The notes under the pieces: generated by a model
The model's database searches: none
What the model was told of the DNA's origin: nothing
Seen by the model: only the letters and a program-made list of their open reading frames with translations
Part shown: positions 37,967 to 38,462 of the stretch, one piece after another
How positions within the stretch are numbered: the first letter of the stretch is position 1
How the letters are laid out: each line of letters opens with the position of its first letter
Source of the DNA: JBNLAN01 sp050302175
Lineage (GTDB): Bacteria; Pseudomonadota; Zetaproteobacteria; Mariprofundales; Mariprofundaceae
Length of the DNA: 38,462 nt
Assembly (NCBI GenBank): GCA_050302175.1
Contig: JBNLAN010000033.1
Location: forward strand, 1 to 38,462
Direction: 5' to 3'
Made by a program: the position numbers and the translations under genes

Positions 37967-38450
37967 AATTGATTTGGCTGGGAATCTTGGTGTCGAAGAT
38001 TCCGAACTGTCGGAGCTGTTAACCGAAGTTTACGTTGACGGCGGATTCACGAAGCCTGAAGAGGCGAAGACTTTGTTCGAACCATCCAGCGTGAGACAAC
38101 GGGGAATATTGATCTGCGCTCGGGATCGGGAGACCTCGACGCTGGCCGGGATGGTGATCGTGGTGCCACCGGAATCGGAGGCTCGTCGGTTAGCCGAAGG
38201 CGATGAGGCTGAAATGCATCTGCTGGGGGTGAAGCTCGACTATCGGGGCAAGGGACTCGGAAAACGCCTCATCGAAGCGGCACTCTCCGAAGCCGGAAGC
38301 GAAGGGTGTTCGAGAATGATACTGTGGACGCAGCTATCGATGAAAAGCGCCCAGAAGCTGTATCAGTCGTCAGGTTTCTCATACATCAAAACCTTTGAAA
38401 GAAACGGTCGGGAATTTCTGGTTTATGACAGAGAGCTTCGAAATCAATGA
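37956..38450 (+). CDS. GNAT family N-acetyltransferase
   Basis: This 164-residue protein has the GNAT core: GMVIVVPPESEARRLAEGDE, EMHLLGVKLDYRGKGLGKRL (acetyl-CoA loop YRGKGLGK) and SAQKLYQSSGFSYIKTFERN. It starts inside the end of the preceding gene (11-base overlap at ATG 37956), so the two may be co-translated. GC content rises again relative to its neighbour. The substrate is unknown, and the third GNAT gene of this window is not a close copy of the other two. Confidence 0.88.
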   Translation: MTFEIDLAGNLGVEDSELSELLTEVYVDGGFTKPEEAKTLFEPSSVRQRGILICARDRETSTLAGMVIVVPPESEARRLAEGDEAEMHLLGVKLDYRGKGLGKRLIEAALSEAGSEGCSRMILWTQLSMKSAQKLYQSSGFSYIKTFERNGREFLVYDRELRNQ

Positions 38451-38462
38451 AATCAGATTCCC

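Overview
This window is a nitrogen-fixation gene island from a proteobacterium. The moderately high GC content, an Azotobacter-type NifL fragment, a complete Rnf electron-transport operon, long-chain NifF flavodoxin and sigma-54/NifA promoters all point to the gamma/zeta-proteobacterial side. A Zetaproteobacterium (Mariprofundus-like iron oxidiser) is my best guess from gene content, but no taxonomic marker is present. nifHDK, nifB and nifA are not in the window; nifA would be expected beyond the left edge, downstream of nifL.

Layout. (1) 1-7110: the start of nifL on the minus strand, then a divergent plus-strand operon rnfABCDGEH followed by a 2-Cys peroxiredoxin. It has a NifA-type upstream site and a -24/-12 promoter. 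(2) 7142-12107: a minus-strand operon nifV-cysE-TPR protein-nifW-nifZ-nifM-NifX-like protein-small hypothetical, with its own sigma-54 promoter. (3) 12250-14554: an accessory patch holding a GNAT acetyltransferase with a coupled leader ORF, a YefM/YoeB toxin-antitoxin pair, a small membrane protein and a DUF4375 protein. (4) 14558-17407: a minus-strand operon iscA-nifU-nifS. (5) 17435-24894: a plus-strand NifZ-domain/DUF2750/GNAT trio, then MerR, a secreted glycosidase, TetR/cupin, nifF with its own sigma-54 promoter, and two less certain genes. (6) 25024-30115: a mobile or defence-like patch with a metzincin-like protein, a small ORF coupled to an SMC/RecF-like ATPase, a tandem-duplicated higA and a DUF4258/HTH toxin-antitoxin pair. 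This patch lies at the downstream end of the cofactor operon. (7) 30078-36223: a minus-strand FeMo-cofactor operon nifE-(small ORF)-nifN-nifX-DUF269-DUF683-fdxB-[2Fe-2S] ferredoxin-two hypotheticals-half BFD peptide. (8) 36365-38450: an AT-rich gene with a HEPN-like RX5H motif and a GNAT gene.

How it works together. NifU/NifS/IscA build Fe-S clusters. NifV makes homocitrate, and CysE supplies O-acetylserine for the cysteine NifS consumes. NifE/N/X with the DUF269/DUF683 proteins assemble and carry FeMo-co. NifW/Z/M mature the nitrogenase proteins. Rnf, NifF and the ferredoxins deliver low-potential electrons. Five operons (rnf, nifV, iscA, nifF, nifE) each carry a TGT-N10-ACA site and a GG-N10-GC promoter, so NifA with sigma-54 probably switches them on together.

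Points for a second look: an SMC-like ATPase with a coupled small protein; a HEPN-motif gene next to the nifE enhancer; a 48-codon ORF with a strong Shine-Dalgarno between nifE and nifN; a Ser in place of the flavin-acceptor Thr in RnfD; a shared second palindrome beside the NifA sites of nifV and nifE; and a toxin-antitoxin cassette between two copies of a gene tail.
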